From the NCBI GenBank assembly GCA_028822935.1, contig JAPKCM010000008.1, positions 1 through 64,000 on the forward strand: a DNA stretch of 64,000 nucleotides, given 5' to 3'. The stretch comes from Akkermansiaceae bacterium (lineage in GTDB: Bacteria > Verrucomicrobiota > Verrucomicrobiia > Verrucomicrobiales > Akkermansiaceae). The position numbers were made by a program, and so were the translations under genes. Positions 44,855 through 53,944 of the stretch are shown piece by piece. Numbering within the stretch: the first letter of the stretch is position 1; the number at the start of each line of letters is the position of its first letter. The notes beneath the pieces were generated by a model that made no database searches, had not been told where the DNA came from, and was given only the letters and a program-made list of their open reading frames with translations.

Positions 44855-45792
44855 ATGGAGAAGCAAGGATTGTTGAGCAAATGGTTGGGTCTCCTCTCAC
44901 GAGACGGCTCGGCGGTGCAATCTTGCGGTAATCGGGTAGAGCTCTTCTTTGAAAGGGATGATGCTTTTCGTGAGATGCGTGAAGCGATCGGAGCGGCGGA
45001 GATCTACGTCTACCAGGAGATGTATATGTTTCTCTCTGATGAGGTGGGGTGGAGGTGCGCGTCTTTCGGCCGGTCGCTCCTTGGCGAAAACGAAGTAGGA
45101 TTTTGGGGCGCAATCACCGCAAAAATCTCATCGTCGATGACCGTTTCGCTTTTACCGGAGGAATGAATCTGGGTTCGGTTTGGTCGCGCTCGATCAAGGG
45201 GGAAGGGGCCTGGTGGGACACTCATCTTTCCATTGAGGGTCCGGGCGCAGCAGCTTGTGATCAGTTTTTCTAAGAGACTTGGCAAAAAGTGGGCGGAACT
45301 TCTCCCACAGAGACGGGGGCGTATCGGAAGGATGAGGCTGGTCCGTGGGAGAGTGATCTCCTCGTAGTGGGTGGGAGCGGCTTTGGAAAGCGGGGGGCGA
45401 TTCGGCGGCTTTATTCCACCACGTTTGAAATGGCGCAGAAGGATGTTGTTCTCACGGTGCCTTACTTTGTTCCGCCCCGCCGCATGCTCAATCGCTTGCG
45501 GAAAGCGGAGGCCCGTGGCCTCGATATCGATCTGTTAGTGCCCCGGAACTCAGATGTTCCGCTGGCGGATTGGGTGTGCGAAGGGCTCTATCCTTCGCTG
45601 ATGGATGCCGGGGTGAAGGTTAGAGAATACACGGGATCGGTTCTGCATGCGAAGTCGATGGTCGTCGATGATCGCTTGGCCGTGGTGGGGAGCGCTAATT
45701 TTGACATCCTTTCGATTTCGATGAACTGGGAGCACTCGGCACGAGTGTGTTACGGAAGCTTTAAGGATTGTCAGGACCTCGAATTGCGCTGA
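44855..45792 (+). pseudogene. Broken cardiolipin synthase (phospholipase D family)
   Basis: Recognisable phospholipase D-type sequence split over two frames. Frame 1 (from ATG 44855) reads to YVYQEMYMFLSDEVG. The next family element, VEVRVFRPVAPWRKRSRI, begins at once in another frame, so about 45 residues usually lying between were lost; the junction has short G/T-rich direct repeats (GAGGTGGGGTGGAGGTG). The first HxKxxxxD (NHRKNLIVDD) and GGMN are present. Then DQFF-TAA-ETWQKVGG shows an in-frame TAA where the family has FxETW. The second HKD motif (VLHAKSMVVDD) is intact, ending at TGA 45792. The enzyme would normally make cardiolipin at the membrane. A deletion, a frameshift and a stop argue that this copy is inactive. 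Confidence 0.75.
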
Positions 45793-45802
45793 GCATCCTG
45801 CC

Positions 45803-46762
45803 GTGCTCAACAAGGAAGATTTGACCACCTTTTTTAAAGGTTTTGCGATGGGAGCGGCCAACGTCGTTCCCGGTGTTTCCGGAGGAACCATCGCCTTCAT
45901 TACGGGGATCTATGAACGATTGATTGAGGCTTTGAAATCCTTTGATCTGGAAGCTGTTAAACTGGTTTACTTATTTAAGATATCAGAGCTGTGGGCGAAG
46001 ATCGATGGTCGTTTTTTGCTCTCACTGGGCCTCGGGGTGATCACGGCGTTTGCGACTTTGGCTCGCACCTTGAAGTATGGTCTGGAACATCATCCGACCT
46101 TGGTTCTCTCGCTCTTCTTTGGGCTGATTGCGGCGTCGATTCCCTCCGTGGGAAAGATGATTCGGCACTGGTCTCCGGGAGTGGTTGCGGTATTTTTGGT
46201 GGGCTTGGCGATCGCGGTGTCGATGGCTTTCATGACTCCAGCGAATGAGAACACGAATCCAATCTACTTAGGGACATGCGGGGTGGTGGCGTTATGCAGC
46301 ATGATTATTCCTGGAGTGAGTGGCTCCTTCGTGTTGCTGCTTCTAGGGAATTACAAACTCATTATGCTGGATGCCTTGAGCGCTTTCTTTTCAGGAAATC
46401 TCGCTGCGTCCTTGCCGATTCTGATTCCCGTAGGGATTGGTGCGGTGGTGGGTTTGCTGGGACTTTCGCGCTTTTTGAGTTGGTTATTTCGCACGCATCA
46501 CGACAAGGCAGTTGGGGCGATTACGGGATTCGTGGCAGGCTCGCTGATGATTATTTGGCCGTGGAAAACGGAGCTCACCCAGGAGTTCTTGAAAGACGGG
46601 GAAACGAAAACGAAGACGATTGGCTACGAGAACTGGAGGCTCCCGGACTTTTCGCAAAGTGGAGTGTGGTTTGAAGTGGTCGCTGTTCTTGTGGGCATTG
46701 GTCTCATTATGGCGGTCGAGTTTTTTGCGAAGAAGAAACCAGAAACAGAAGAAGAAAAATGA
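45803..46762 (+). CDS. DUF368 family membrane protein (undecaprenyl-phosphate translocase, PopT type)
   Basis: A 319-residue protein with about 9 helices. The N-terminal GFAMGAANVVPGVSGGTIAFITGIYE is the DUF368 signature, repeated in weaker form mid-protein (CSMIIPGVSGSFVLLLLGNY). DUF368 proteins have been shown to recycle undecaprenyl phosphate across the membrane. The start is GTG 45803, 11 bases after the broken cardiolipin synthase. A short basic tail (FAKKKPETEEEK) ends the protein, and its stop overlaps the mtnP start. Confidence 0.9.
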   Translation: MLNKEDLTTFFKGFAMGAANVVPGVSGGTIAFITGIYERLIEALKSFDLEAVKLVYLFKISELWAKIDGRFLLSLGLGVITAFATLARTLKYGLEHHPTLVLSLFFGLIAASIPSVGKMIRHWSPGVVAVFLVGLAIAVSMAFMTPANENTNPIYLGTCGVVALCSMIIPGVSGSFVLLLLGNYKLIMLDALSAFFSGNLAASLPILIPVGIGAVVGLLGLSRFLSWLFRTHHDKAVGAITGFVAGSLMIIWPWKTELTQEFLKDGETKTKTIGYENWRLPDFSQSGVWFEVVAVLVGIGLIMAVEFFAKKKPETEEEK

Positions 46763-47616
46763 CACCGGCAATTGGCATTATCGGAGGGAGTGGCGTCTCG
46801 GGATTCGACGGGCTCGAAAAAATGGAGCGTCGGAAGATATCAACTCCTTTTGGAGATCCTTCGGACGAATTGATCGGGGGAGAGTTTGAGGGGCGACAAG
46901 TCTGGTTTCTTTCGCGGCACGGACAGGGTCACACCATTTTGCCCACTGAGGTGAATCACCGGGCGAATTTTTGGGCGTTGCGGTCGGTGGGAGTGCGTTG
47001 GGTAATCTGTGCGACTGCGGTAGGGAGTTTGAAGGAAGAATATCCGCCGCGTTCAATCGTGCTGCCCGATCAGTATTTTGATCGGACGAGCCAGCGCGCG
47101 AATCACACCTTTTTTGGGCAGGGCCTCGTGGCGCACGTTGATTTTGGTGATCCCATTAGCGCTGGATTGCGGGCGATCTTGCTGAAGGCAGGGCAGGCCG
47201 AAGGAGCGGAGATTCACGATGGGGGAACCTACGTCTGTATGGACGGGCCTGCTTTTTCGACTCGGGCAGAATCTCATTACTATCGCCATTTTGGCTTCGA
47301 TATAATCGGAATGACAAATTTGCCGGAGGCAAAGCTGGCCCGGGAGGCTGAAATCGCCTTGGCAACCCTCGGAATGGTGACTGATTACGATTCCTGGCGT
47401 GAGGAGGATGAGTCGGTCACGGCTTCCTCGGTGGTCGAGCATCTCGCGGCCAATGCTGAGATGAGTGAAAGGGTGCTCAAACGAGCGATTCCTTTGATTC
47501 CGACAGTCCCTAATTGGCCTGAGCATACTTCGTTGGATTCAGCGATTTTCACCCCGCGCGAGAGCTGGTCGGAAGCGGCACGAGAGCGTCTCGGGGCAAT
47601 CTTGAATGGGCGCTGA
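46759..47616 (+). CDS. mtnP: S-methyl-5'-thioadenosine phosphorylase
   Basis: A 285-residue nucleoside phosphorylase that splits methylthioadenosine, a by-product of polyamine synthesis, to adenine and 5-methylthioribose-1-phosphate. Family motifs: IGIIGGSGVSGFDGL, SRHGQGHTILPTEVNHRANFWAL, ICATAVGSL, CMDGPAFSTRAESHYYR and IGMTNLPEAKLAREAEI. The conserved length and the GPAFSTRAE motif separate it from purine nucleoside phosphorylase. It overlaps the DUF368 stop codon by four bases. Confidence 0.93.
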   Translation: MTPAIGIIGGSGVSGFDGLEKMERRKISTPFGDPSDELIGGEFEGRQVWFLSRHGQGHTILPTEVNHRANFWALRSVGVRWVICATAVGSLKEEYPPRSIVLPDQYFDRTSQRANHTFFGQGLVAHVDFGDPISAGLRAILLKAGQAEGAEIHDGGTYVCMDGPAFSTRAESHYYRHFGFDIIGMTNLPEAKLAREAEIALATLGMVTDYDSWREEDESVTASSVVEHLAANAEMSERVLKRAIPLIPTVPNWPEHTSLDSAIFTPRESWSEAARERLGAILNGR

Positions 47617-47664
47617 ATCAAGCCGTGACATGAGGGTGTAAAAAGGGTAGGAATTACTCTGCTC

Positions 47665-48498
47665 ATGAAACGCCGCGATCTTCTCCAAATGACCCCAGGT
47701 GCAGCCTTGGGACTTTCTGCGTGTTCAAGCAAAGACGCGTTAGCGTCTCTCGTGAGTTCGCCTGCTTCTGGGCGTGGGCAATCTCCGCCCCAAAGCGTCA
47801 AGATGCTGGCGAATACCCAGTATCGTCCGCCTGCTTATGCGAATCAGGGATTGCGGAATCCGAACATGAATCTGCCGACCGCTTTCTCGGGGAGTGCGAT
47901 TTCCTACTCACGTGGATCTTCGGCTTACGCCAATGTGGCAATGACCTTCGACGACGGCCCGCACCCAACGAACACGCCGCGTCTTTTGGATATGCTTCGG
48001 AAGCGGAATATCCGGGCTACTTTTTATGTCATCGGCGGAAATGTGGATCGCTATCCGCATATCGCCCGCCGCATTGTGGCTGAAGGTCACGAGATTGGGA
48101 ATCACACATACACTCACCGGAAGCTTACCTCACTGAGCGAATCCGAAGTTCGTAAAGAGATGCGCCGCACTCAAGACGCGATTGTGCGAGCGACCGGAGT
48201 GAAGCCTCGCACGATGCGCCCCCCTTATGGAGCGCTACTTCAGCGACAGCGACAGATGCTTTTTTCCGAATTTAACTACCCCACGATTATGTGGTCGGTC
48301 GATCCTCAAGATTGGAGACGCCCAGGACCATCAGTGGTCACTTCACGGATCCTTTCTGGTGCTAATAATGGCGCGATTATCTTGGCGCACGATCTTCATG
48401 CACCGACGGTCACGGCGATGCCGGCGACCTTTGATGGACTCCTCTCACGGGGATATAAGTTCATTACCGTTTCCCAACTGCTCGCGCAGAAGGGCTAG
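47665..48498 (+). CDS. Exported polysaccharide deacetylase (NodB family)
   Basis: A 277-residue carbohydrate esterase family 4 enzyme that removes acetyl groups from a surface polymer such as peptidoglycan. The N-terminus (MKRRDLLQMTPGAALGLSAC) shows twin-arginine-like RR and a lipobox Cys, so it is probably a lipoprotein. NodB motifs: TFDDGPHPT (metal and base Asp), GNHTYTHRKLT (zinc His pair), MRPPYGAL, and a late IILAHDLH. Length and motifs fit an active enzyme. The polymer is not known. Confidence 0.88.
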   Translation: MKRRDLLQMTPGAALGLSACSSKDALASLVSSPASGRGQSPPQSVKMLANTQYRPPAYANQGLRNPNMNLPTAFSGSAISYSRGSSAYANVAMTFDDGPHPTNTPRLLDMLRKRNIRATFYVIGGNVDRYPHIARRIVAEGHEIGNHTYTHRKLTSLSESEVRKEMRRTQDAIVRATGVKPRTMRPPYGALLQRQRQMLFSEFNYPTIMWSVDPQDWRRPGPSVVTSRILSGANNGAIILAHDLHAPTVTAMPATFDGLLSRGYKFITVSQLLAQKG

Positions 48499-48536
48499 AG
48501 CAAATTGCTCCTACCAAACTAAAGTTTTCACCCCTG

Positions 48537-50252
48537 ATGTTTGGCGAACGATACTTCGCAACGCGACAACGCCTCACGGACGTTGTGGTGGGCGTTCGCA
48601 AATTAGGCGAATCTTGCGGTGCTGACGTATCAGCTCTCGCCGATGAGGGTGAGTATCTCAAAGGGCTGCGCAGCCCTTTCCTCTTTGTCGTTTGTGGTGA
48701 GGTCAATGCCGGGAAATCGACTCTCCTGAACGGCCTTTTCGGTCAGGATCTTTGCAAAACAAATGTCCTTCCTGAAACGAAAAAAGTGCATTGGTATCGC
48801 TGGGGCGAAACGGAGAGAAATATCGATGTCACCGACACGCTGCAGGAGCGGTACCGGCCGATTAAGTTCCTTCAGGATTTTAATATCGTTGATACTCCAG
48901 GCACAAATTCGGTGGTCAGAGGGCATCAGTCCATCACCGAGCGCTTCTTGCCGATCGCGGACCTTTTACTTTTCGTCTTTCCTGTAAGTAATCCTTGGGG
49001 TGCGGCCACTTGGGATTTCATCTCCAAGTTGGGTGCGGATAATTTGGAGAATGTCGCCTTCGTTCTGCAACAGGTCGACCTTCGGGATGAGAGGGATGTA
49101 AATTTAATTATCGAACACGTCCGCTCGCTGGCGGTTCAAAAAATTGGAGTTCATCCTGATGTTTTCCCTGTTTCGGGAAAGATGGCAAGCAATGCCAAGC
49201 ATGCGCTGCCTTTCAGCGACAACCTTTGGCGTAAAAGCGGATTTCCAGCCCTTGAGAATTTTATTTCAAAGCGAGTCTCTGGAAATCCCGGGAGGCGTCA
49301 AGTGCTCTGTGAAGTACGTGACTCGACTCAGGTTGCGCTCCGCCGGATCGAGAAAAAGATTGAAGAAGACACCATTCAGCTGGATCGTGATCAGTCATTC
49401 TTGCGAGAGCTTGAGACGGAGGTTGATCAACGGTGTGAAGGTCAGGCGACCAACTTTTCCTCCAAGTTTTCCGGTCTCACCGATGTCTTCATGAACGAAG
49501 CTCGTGAAGCGGTGAAGATGCTCCGAAAGAATATCACGATTCCACAGAGTTTTCTTTCTCTTTTCAGATCGGAGAAGATTCCATCGGAGTTGGAGGCTGG
49601 TCTTACGGAGTCGGTGAAGGTTGCGGTGGAGAAACGTGCGAATTTCGATGGCCAGGAGCTCGTTGAGAATTGTCGCAGTCACTGGACCACAGTGGTGCCT
49701 CGCATCAAGGAACGACTCGAGGTGGCCATTCCAGATTTCGACAAAGAGACGGACTCGCTGATGGACACGCGTGAGCGCTTTGTTCGGCGCTTGGGGCGTT
49801 CTTCCAAGCAAGCGGTCGCCAACTTGAAGTTGCGTGGAAATCTCGACCTTCAGATGGAGGCACGCCGGAGCGTTCTTCGGCGTTTTCTTTCCGGAGCACT
49901 TTGTAGTGTCATTGTGGCCGGTATCCTCGGGGCGCTTGGTTCGCATCCCTGGCCCTTTGTGGCAATCGGAATCAGCTTTCTTTTTCTAGCCGCCGCTGGC
50001 GTTTATGCCGAGAAGTCGAAAAAGGAACTTTGTCAGAATTTCTCGGATCGTATTGAGAGCTACCGTGATCCCTTTGCAGATGCCCTCAGTAATGAATATA
50101 AAGATGGCGTACGGGAATTCTATCTCGAATACGGGGGGCTTTTCGAGAATGTCAGACGTCATATTGCCAAGCACAAACTCGCTCTTAAACCTCGTCTTGA
50201 GCGATGGAATGATCTTTTCTTAGAACTGAAAGGAATCGAACAGGAAATCTAA
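48537..50252 (+). CDS. Bacterial dynamin-like GTPase
   Basis: A 571-residue protein. GTPase domain: G1 GEVNAGKST (54-62), G3 DTPGTNS (119-125). At G4, where NKxD is usual, QQVDL is seen, which occurs in some dynamin-like proteins. A long helical stalk with coiled coil follows (about 250-430), then two close membrane helices (about 445-490: ALCSVIVAGILGALGS and FVAIGISFLFLAAAGVY) and a C-terminal helical region. Bacterial dynamin-like proteins remodel or mend membranes. It is encoded alone, without the usual second dynamin-like partner, so how it acts is unknown. Confidence 0.85.
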   Translation: MFGERYFATRQRLTDVVVGVRKLGESCGADVSALADEGEYLKGLRSPFLFVVCGEVNAGKSTLLNGLFGQDLCKTNVLPETKKVHWYRWGETERNIDVTDTLQERYRPIKFLQDFNIVDTPGTNSVVRGHQSITERFLPIADLLLFVFPVSNPWGAATWDFISKLGADNLENVAFVLQQVDLRDERDVNLIIEHVRSLAVQKIGVHPDVFPVSGKMASNAKHALPFSDNLWRKSGFPALENFISKRVSGNPGRRQVLCEVRDSTQVALRRIEKKIEEDTIQLDRDQSFLRELETEVDQRCEGQATNFSSKFSGLTDVFMNEAREAVKMLRKNITIPQSFLSLFRSEKIPSELEAGLTESVKVAVEKRANFDGQELVENCRSHWTTVVPRIKERLEVAIPDFDKETDSLMDTRERFVRRLGRSSKQAVANLKLRGNLDLQMEARRSVLRRFLSGALCSVIVAGILGALGSHPWPFVAIGISFLFLAAAGVYAEKSKKELCQNFSDRIESYRDPFADALSNEYKDGVREFYLEYGGLFENVRRHIAKHKLALKPRLERWNDLFLELKGIEQEI

Positions 50253-50267
50253 CAGGATCCTGTTTTT
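50251..50267 (+). terminator. Short hairpin with T-run after the dynamin-like gene
   Basis: AACAGGATCCTGTT followed by TTT just past the stop codon; a small palindrome with a T-tract and another T-run (ATTTTT) eight bases on. A weak terminator is possible. Confidence 0.4.
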
Positions 50268-50294
50268 GGATTTTTCGCATTTTAATCTTCACTG

Positions 50295-51320
50295 ATGACA
50301 CCTCCGACCTTTTCTTTTCCACCGCCTCCCCTCGAAGCGGTTCTTGATGGGGATTTACTGCTTCGGGTTTTTCGGTCCATGCTGACGGCGCGGACTCTGG
50401 AGAATAAATTGTCGAGTCTTTACAAGGGCGGGAAGATCGTCGGGGGTGTTTATTTGGGGACTGGTCAAGAAGCGTTGAGCGCTTCACTGGGTGCTTCTTT
50501 GACTAAAGGAAGAGACTACTTTTCTCCGCTGATTCGTGATCAGGCCGGACGCACCGCCTTTGGCGAGGATATGCTGGATGCCACGCGGACCTACCTCGGG
50601 TCGGCGAAAGGACCGATGCGGGGCCGAGACGGGAACATTCATCGGGGTCGGCCTCATCAGGGAATGCCTGCGATGATTAGCCACTTGGGGGCCGCTGTTT
50701 CAGTGATTTCCGGCATGCTCATCGCAAAGCGGATGAAAGGGGAACTCGACGGAATTGTAGGAGCGACCTCAATTGGTGATGGCGCGACGTCGACAGGATC
50801 GTTTCACGAAGGGCTGAACATGGCTGCGGTTGAAAATCTCCCTCTCGTGGTTGTTATCGCGGATAATCAATTTGCCTATTCAACGCCACGGAATCGCCAG
50901 TTCGCGTGTGAGAGTCTTTTGGAACGGGCCGTCGGATACGGCGTGGGGGGGGTGGAGGTTGATGGAACCGATCTCAAAGCAACTCTTGCCGGGATCCAGC
51001 AAGCAGTCACATCGGCTCGTCAAGGATTTGGTCCCCAGCTTGTGGTGGCTCGTTTACTGCGGCTCTGCGGCCATGGAGAGCATGACGATGCATCGTATGT
51101 CCCGCAGGAATTACGAGATTCTTTGATGGGCCGTGATTGTCTCGAAGTGGGGGCTAGTCAGATCATTGAAGATGGTTTAACAACTGCGGAAGAAATCGAG
51201 GCTTGGAGAAAAGAGGCGGTGGAGGAGGTTCAGGAAGCCGTCGCCACTGCCCAACGTGAGTGTGGACCTGATCCTTACAAAGAGAATTGGCGAGCGACAT
51301 CGGTAGAAGGGATGCAGTAA
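50295..51320 (+). CDS. pdhA: 2-oxoacid dehydrogenase E1 alpha subunit (pyruvate dehydrogenase type)
   Basis: A 341-residue thiamine-diphosphate enzyme subunit. The TPP-binding motif GDGATSTGSFHEGLNMAAVENLPLVVVIADN is present, with flanking GAAVSVISGMLIAKRMKGE and REVHIRGRPHQGM-like residues (GNIHRGRPHQGMPAM). It joins E1 beta (51325) and E2 (52297), 4 and 6 bases apart, as one operon. The complex decarboxylates pyruvate or a branched 2-oxoacid and passes the acyl group to lipoate; the substrate cannot be decided. No E3 gene lies here. Confidence 0.87.
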   Translation: MTPPTFSFPPPPLEAVLDGDLLLRVFRSMLTARTLENKLSSLYKGGKIVGGVYLGTGQEALSASLGASLTKGRDYFSPLIRDQAGRTAFGEDMLDATRTYLGSAKGPMRGRDGNIHRGRPHQGMPAMISHLGAAVSVISGMLIAKRMKGELDGIVGATSIGDGATSTGSFHEGLNMAAVENLPLVVVIADNQFAYSTPRNRQFACESLLERAVGYGVGGVEVDGTDLKATLAGIQQAVTSARQGFGPQLVVARLLRLCGHGEHDDASYVPQELRDSLMGRDCLEVGASQIIEDGLTTAEEIEAWRKEAVEEVQEAVATAQRECGPDPYKENWRATSVEGMQ

Positions 51321-51324
51321 AAAA

Positions 51325-52290
51325 ATGAGTGTTACCTATATCGATGCCATTCACGAGGCGCAGCTAGAGCTTCTTCGCGAAGACGAGCGCGTCTTTCTTT
51401 ACGGTCAGGATATTGGCAGTTTTGGAGGAGCCTTCAAAGCGACCAAGGGATTTAAGGAAGAGTTCGGATCACGCGTGCTTGATTCTCCTATCAGTGAGGA
51501 TGCGATGGTCGGAATGGCGGTAGGAGCTGCGATCAACGGGATGCGTCCCATTATTGAAATGCAGTTTGCCGACTTTTCCTCGGTCGCTTTCAACCAGCTT
51601 GTTAACCAAGCCGGAACCCATTTTTATCGCACTGGAATTCCGATTCCGATCACGGTGCGAATGCCCTGTGGAGGAACTCCGGGATCGGGGCCGTTTCACA
51701 GCCAGATGATCGAAAGTATCTATGCCCACTATCCCGGGCTCGTCGTGGTCACTCCGGCCACGGTTTCAGATGCTTATCAACTCTTGAAAGAGTCGGTGGA
51801 ACTCGATGATCCTGTCATCTTTTGTGAACACAAATTTCTCTACCGCTGGCTCAAATCAGCAAATCTTAAGGGTGATGCCCTCCCGTTGGGAAAGGCCCGG
51901 CTCACTCGTGCGGGCAAGCATGCCACCGTGGTGACATACAGCGCGATGGTGCATGAAGCAGTTCGCGCCGCTGATCGCCTCGCGAAAGAGGGTTGGGAAA
52001 TCGAAGTGGTGGATCTTCGCAGCGTGAAGCCGCTCGATATCGACACTGTCCTTGCTTCGGTCGCTCGCACCGGTCGACTGCTAGCCCTGGGAGAAGGATT
52101 TCCCTGGGGTGGAGTGACCTCTGAAGTGGTTTCGCGGGTGGTCGCGGAAGGATTTCATCTTCTCGATGCCCCTCCTTTGCGCTTAAATGCCAAGGACACG
52201 CCCATTCCTTATCATCCTGATCTCTGGGCTGCTCACCGCCCGACTCCCGAGTCGATCGTGGAGAAGCTTCGCGAACTTTTAAATCTTTAA
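51325..52290 (+). CDS. pdhB: 2-oxoacid dehydrogenase E1 beta subunit
   Basis: A 321-residue partner of E1 alpha, which completes the TPP active site. Family signs: LLREDERVFLYGQDIGSFGGAFK, RVLDSPISEDAMVGMAVGAA, PIIEMQFADFSSVAFNQLVNQAGT and PCGGTPGSGPFHSQ. The C-terminal half is the transketolase-C-like domain with EVVDLRSVKPLDIDTV. Normal length. It starts 4 bases after the E1 alpha stop codon. Confidence 0.9.
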   Translation: MSVTYIDAIHEAQLELLREDERVFLYGQDIGSFGGAFKATKGFKEEFGSRVLDSPISEDAMVGMAVGAAINGMRPIIEMQFADFSSVAFNQLVNQAGTHFYRTGIPIPITVRMPCGGTPGSGPFHSQMIESIYAHYPGLVVVTPATVSDAYQLLKESVELDDPVIFCEHKFLYRWLKSANLKGDALPLGKARLTRAGKHATVVTYSAMVHEAVRAADRLAKEGWEIEVVDLRSVKPLDIDTVLASVARTGRLLALGEGFPWGGVTSEVVSRVVAEGFHLLDAPPLRLNAKDTPIPYHPDLWAAHRPTPESIVEKLRELLNL

Positions 52291-52296
52291 CACGTC

Positions 52297-53520
52297 ATGC
52301 CCCAGGTTCCCATTATCATGCCCCAACTCGGCGAATCGATTGCTGAGGCCCGCATTGTCCGACTCCTTATTGCAGTGGGGGATACGGTAGTCGTCGACCA
52401 AGAAATTATCGAGGTCGAGACGAACAAGGCCACGATGGGAGTGACAACTCTCTGTGGCGGAACGATCACGGAACTCCGCGGGGAGGAAGGCGAAGACTAT
52501 GCGGTAGGAACTCTTCTCGGAATTCTTGAGGCGAGCGAGGAAGAAATCGAGCGCACGGGTTCTCCTGTCTTGGGCGAGCGAGAGGAAGACACCGAGAAGG
52601 AATCTTCTAAAGACGAAGAGAATCTTCACTTCCGTTCCAATGACAGTAGCTACAAGGAGCCGGTTCTTATTGAACCAAGCGTGCGTGGTTTGCCTGTCCC
52701 GGCGGGAGTCAAAGGAGCGCATTACATTTCTCCACGGATGCGCGCCCGGATGGATGAACTTGGCCTTCAAGCCGCTGATATTTCTGCCATTGCGGGAAGC
52801 GGAGCGGGTGGTCGGGTCACGGTTGAAGATCTCGAAAAGTTTCTGGATTACATTCAAGAATGGCCGCGCAGTAGTGCGTCACCCATGCGCTTGGCTGTCG
52901 CTGACGCGATGCGTCGCAGCTGGACACGCCCTTTTGCTTCGGTGGGTCTCCCTATTCCAATGGACAAACTGTTAGAGTATCGCTCGAGACAGAATCCCAA
53001 ACCCGGTCTCACTCTTTACGTCTTGCGGGCCTTTGCGATCGCCTTGTCGGAAGAGCCCACAACCGCAGGCTTCCTGATCGGCGACAAGGTGGTTCATCCC
53101 CGTGCTTTCGATTTGGGAGTAGCGGTGCAAGTGGAAGACGGGGTGATGGTTCCCGTTCTCCGAAACGTCGATCAACATCGAGTTTCCGAACTCTCGCGGG
53201 AATATGACGAGCTGGTTAAAGCGGGCCGTGAAAGACGCCTCACTCCCAAGCAAACATCCGGCGGCATTGCCACGGTCACCAACTTTGGCACCTTCGGTTT
53301 GAAGTGGGGGACGCCGATTCCGCTTCCGAACGAAACGCTCATCCTTGGATTGGCCGCCGGCATCAAGACGCCGAAGTGGAGTGATGAAGTGGGTGCCTTT
53401 ATCCCCGTCACTGAGACGGAACTTTGCCTGACATTCGATCACCGGGTAGTTGATGGCGGTGGGGCTGGAATGCTTCTTCAGCGGGTGGGCCAACTTCTCC
53501 AGGAGCCTGAAAAACTGTAA
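52297..53520 (+). CDS. pdhC: Dihydrolipoamide acyltransferase (E2)
   Basis: A 407-residue E2 core. The N-terminal lipoyl domain has the modified lysine in EVETNKATMGV. A linker and the E1/E3-binding domain (ISPRMRARMDELGLQAADISAIAGSGAGGRVTVEDLEKF, about 148-187) follow. The catalytic acyltransferase domain ends with TFDHRVVDGGGAGMLLQRV, carrying the active-site His and the DG motif. One lipoyl domain is present instead of the two or three of some pyruvate dehydrogenases. The organisation is standard. Confidence 0.9.
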   Translation: MPQVPIIMPQLGESIAEARIVRLLIAVGDTVVVDQEIIEVETNKATMGVTTLCGGTITELRGEEGEDYAVGTLLGILEASEEEIERTGSPVLGEREEDTEKESSKDEENLHFRSNDSSYKEPVLIEPSVRGLPVPAGVKGAHYISPRMRARMDELGLQAADISAIAGSGAGGRVTVEDLEKFLDYIQEWPRSSASPMRLAVADAMRRSWTRPFASVGLPIPMDKLLEYRSRQNPKPGLTLYVLRAFAIALSEEPTTAGFLIGDKVVHPRAFDLGVAVQVEDGVMVPVLRNVDQHRVSELSREYDELVKAGRERRLTPKQTSGGIATVTNFGTFGLKWGTPIPLPNETLILGLAAGIKTPKWSDEVGAFIPVTETELCLTFDHRVVDGGGAGMLLQRVGQLLQEPEKL

Positions 53521-53524
53521 TCGA

Positions 53525-53646
53525 TCTAAGCGATGAAGGTCCTGCCTGGAAAACAGCAAAAAGAGCGTCCGAGGTTGATGGACGTCTCGCCGAGAAAGTC
53601 GAATGCTAGGATTTGACGCCGCCGACTACTGGAAGATCAAGTAGAG
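53525..53646 (+). pseudogene. Possible short protein remnant after pdhC
   Basis: Two frames join if one A is added to the AA at about 53601: DLSDEGPAWKTAKRASEVDGRLAEKVE, then MLGFDAADYWKIK and TAG. No start codon is visible. It is either a remnant or chance; the codon pattern is protein-like, so it is recorded as weak. Confidence 0.2.
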
Positions 53647-53868
53647 CTAGCTTTCCTGCTCGCCTTCCTGATCCGCCGTCTCCTTAATGTCGGTTAGGGC
53701 GTCAATGAAGTCGCCTAGGATCTCGGTAGGCACCATAATGGTGTCTCGATTTCCGCCGACGTCCTCGGTGATTTTGACGACTTGGCCTCGACGGTTCTCC
53801 TTAAGATCGAGGAAAAATGTTTTCCGATCCGAGATGATTTTTTCGGTATGTAAAATATCCTGTTCCAC
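53647..53868 (-). CDS. PUR-alpha/DUF3276-like nucleic-acid-binding protein
   Basis: A 73-residue protein: ILHTEKIISDRKTFFLDLKENRRGQVVKITEDVGGNRDTIMVP..., a single PUR repeat as in DUF3276 proteins, which bind single-stranded DNA or RNA. The end is acidic (DQEGEQES). A small intact gene on its own; its partner is unknown. Confidence 0.75.
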   Translation of the reverse strand: MEQDILHTEKIISDRKTFFLDLKENRRGQVVKITEDVGGNRDTIMVPTEILGDFIDALTDIKETADQEGEQES

Positions 53869-53944
53869 CTTTTCTTTCCGTTATTACCCTTAAAGGGTCT
53901 CGCTTGGCTTAGATGAAGTCAATGGGAAACTTTGAAGGGTTGTC

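Noticed and set aside
22028-45285. Reassigned TAA codon (alternative genetic code)
   Set aside because: TAA ends many intact genes here (for example parC, the secretin, pdhC), so it is a normal stop.
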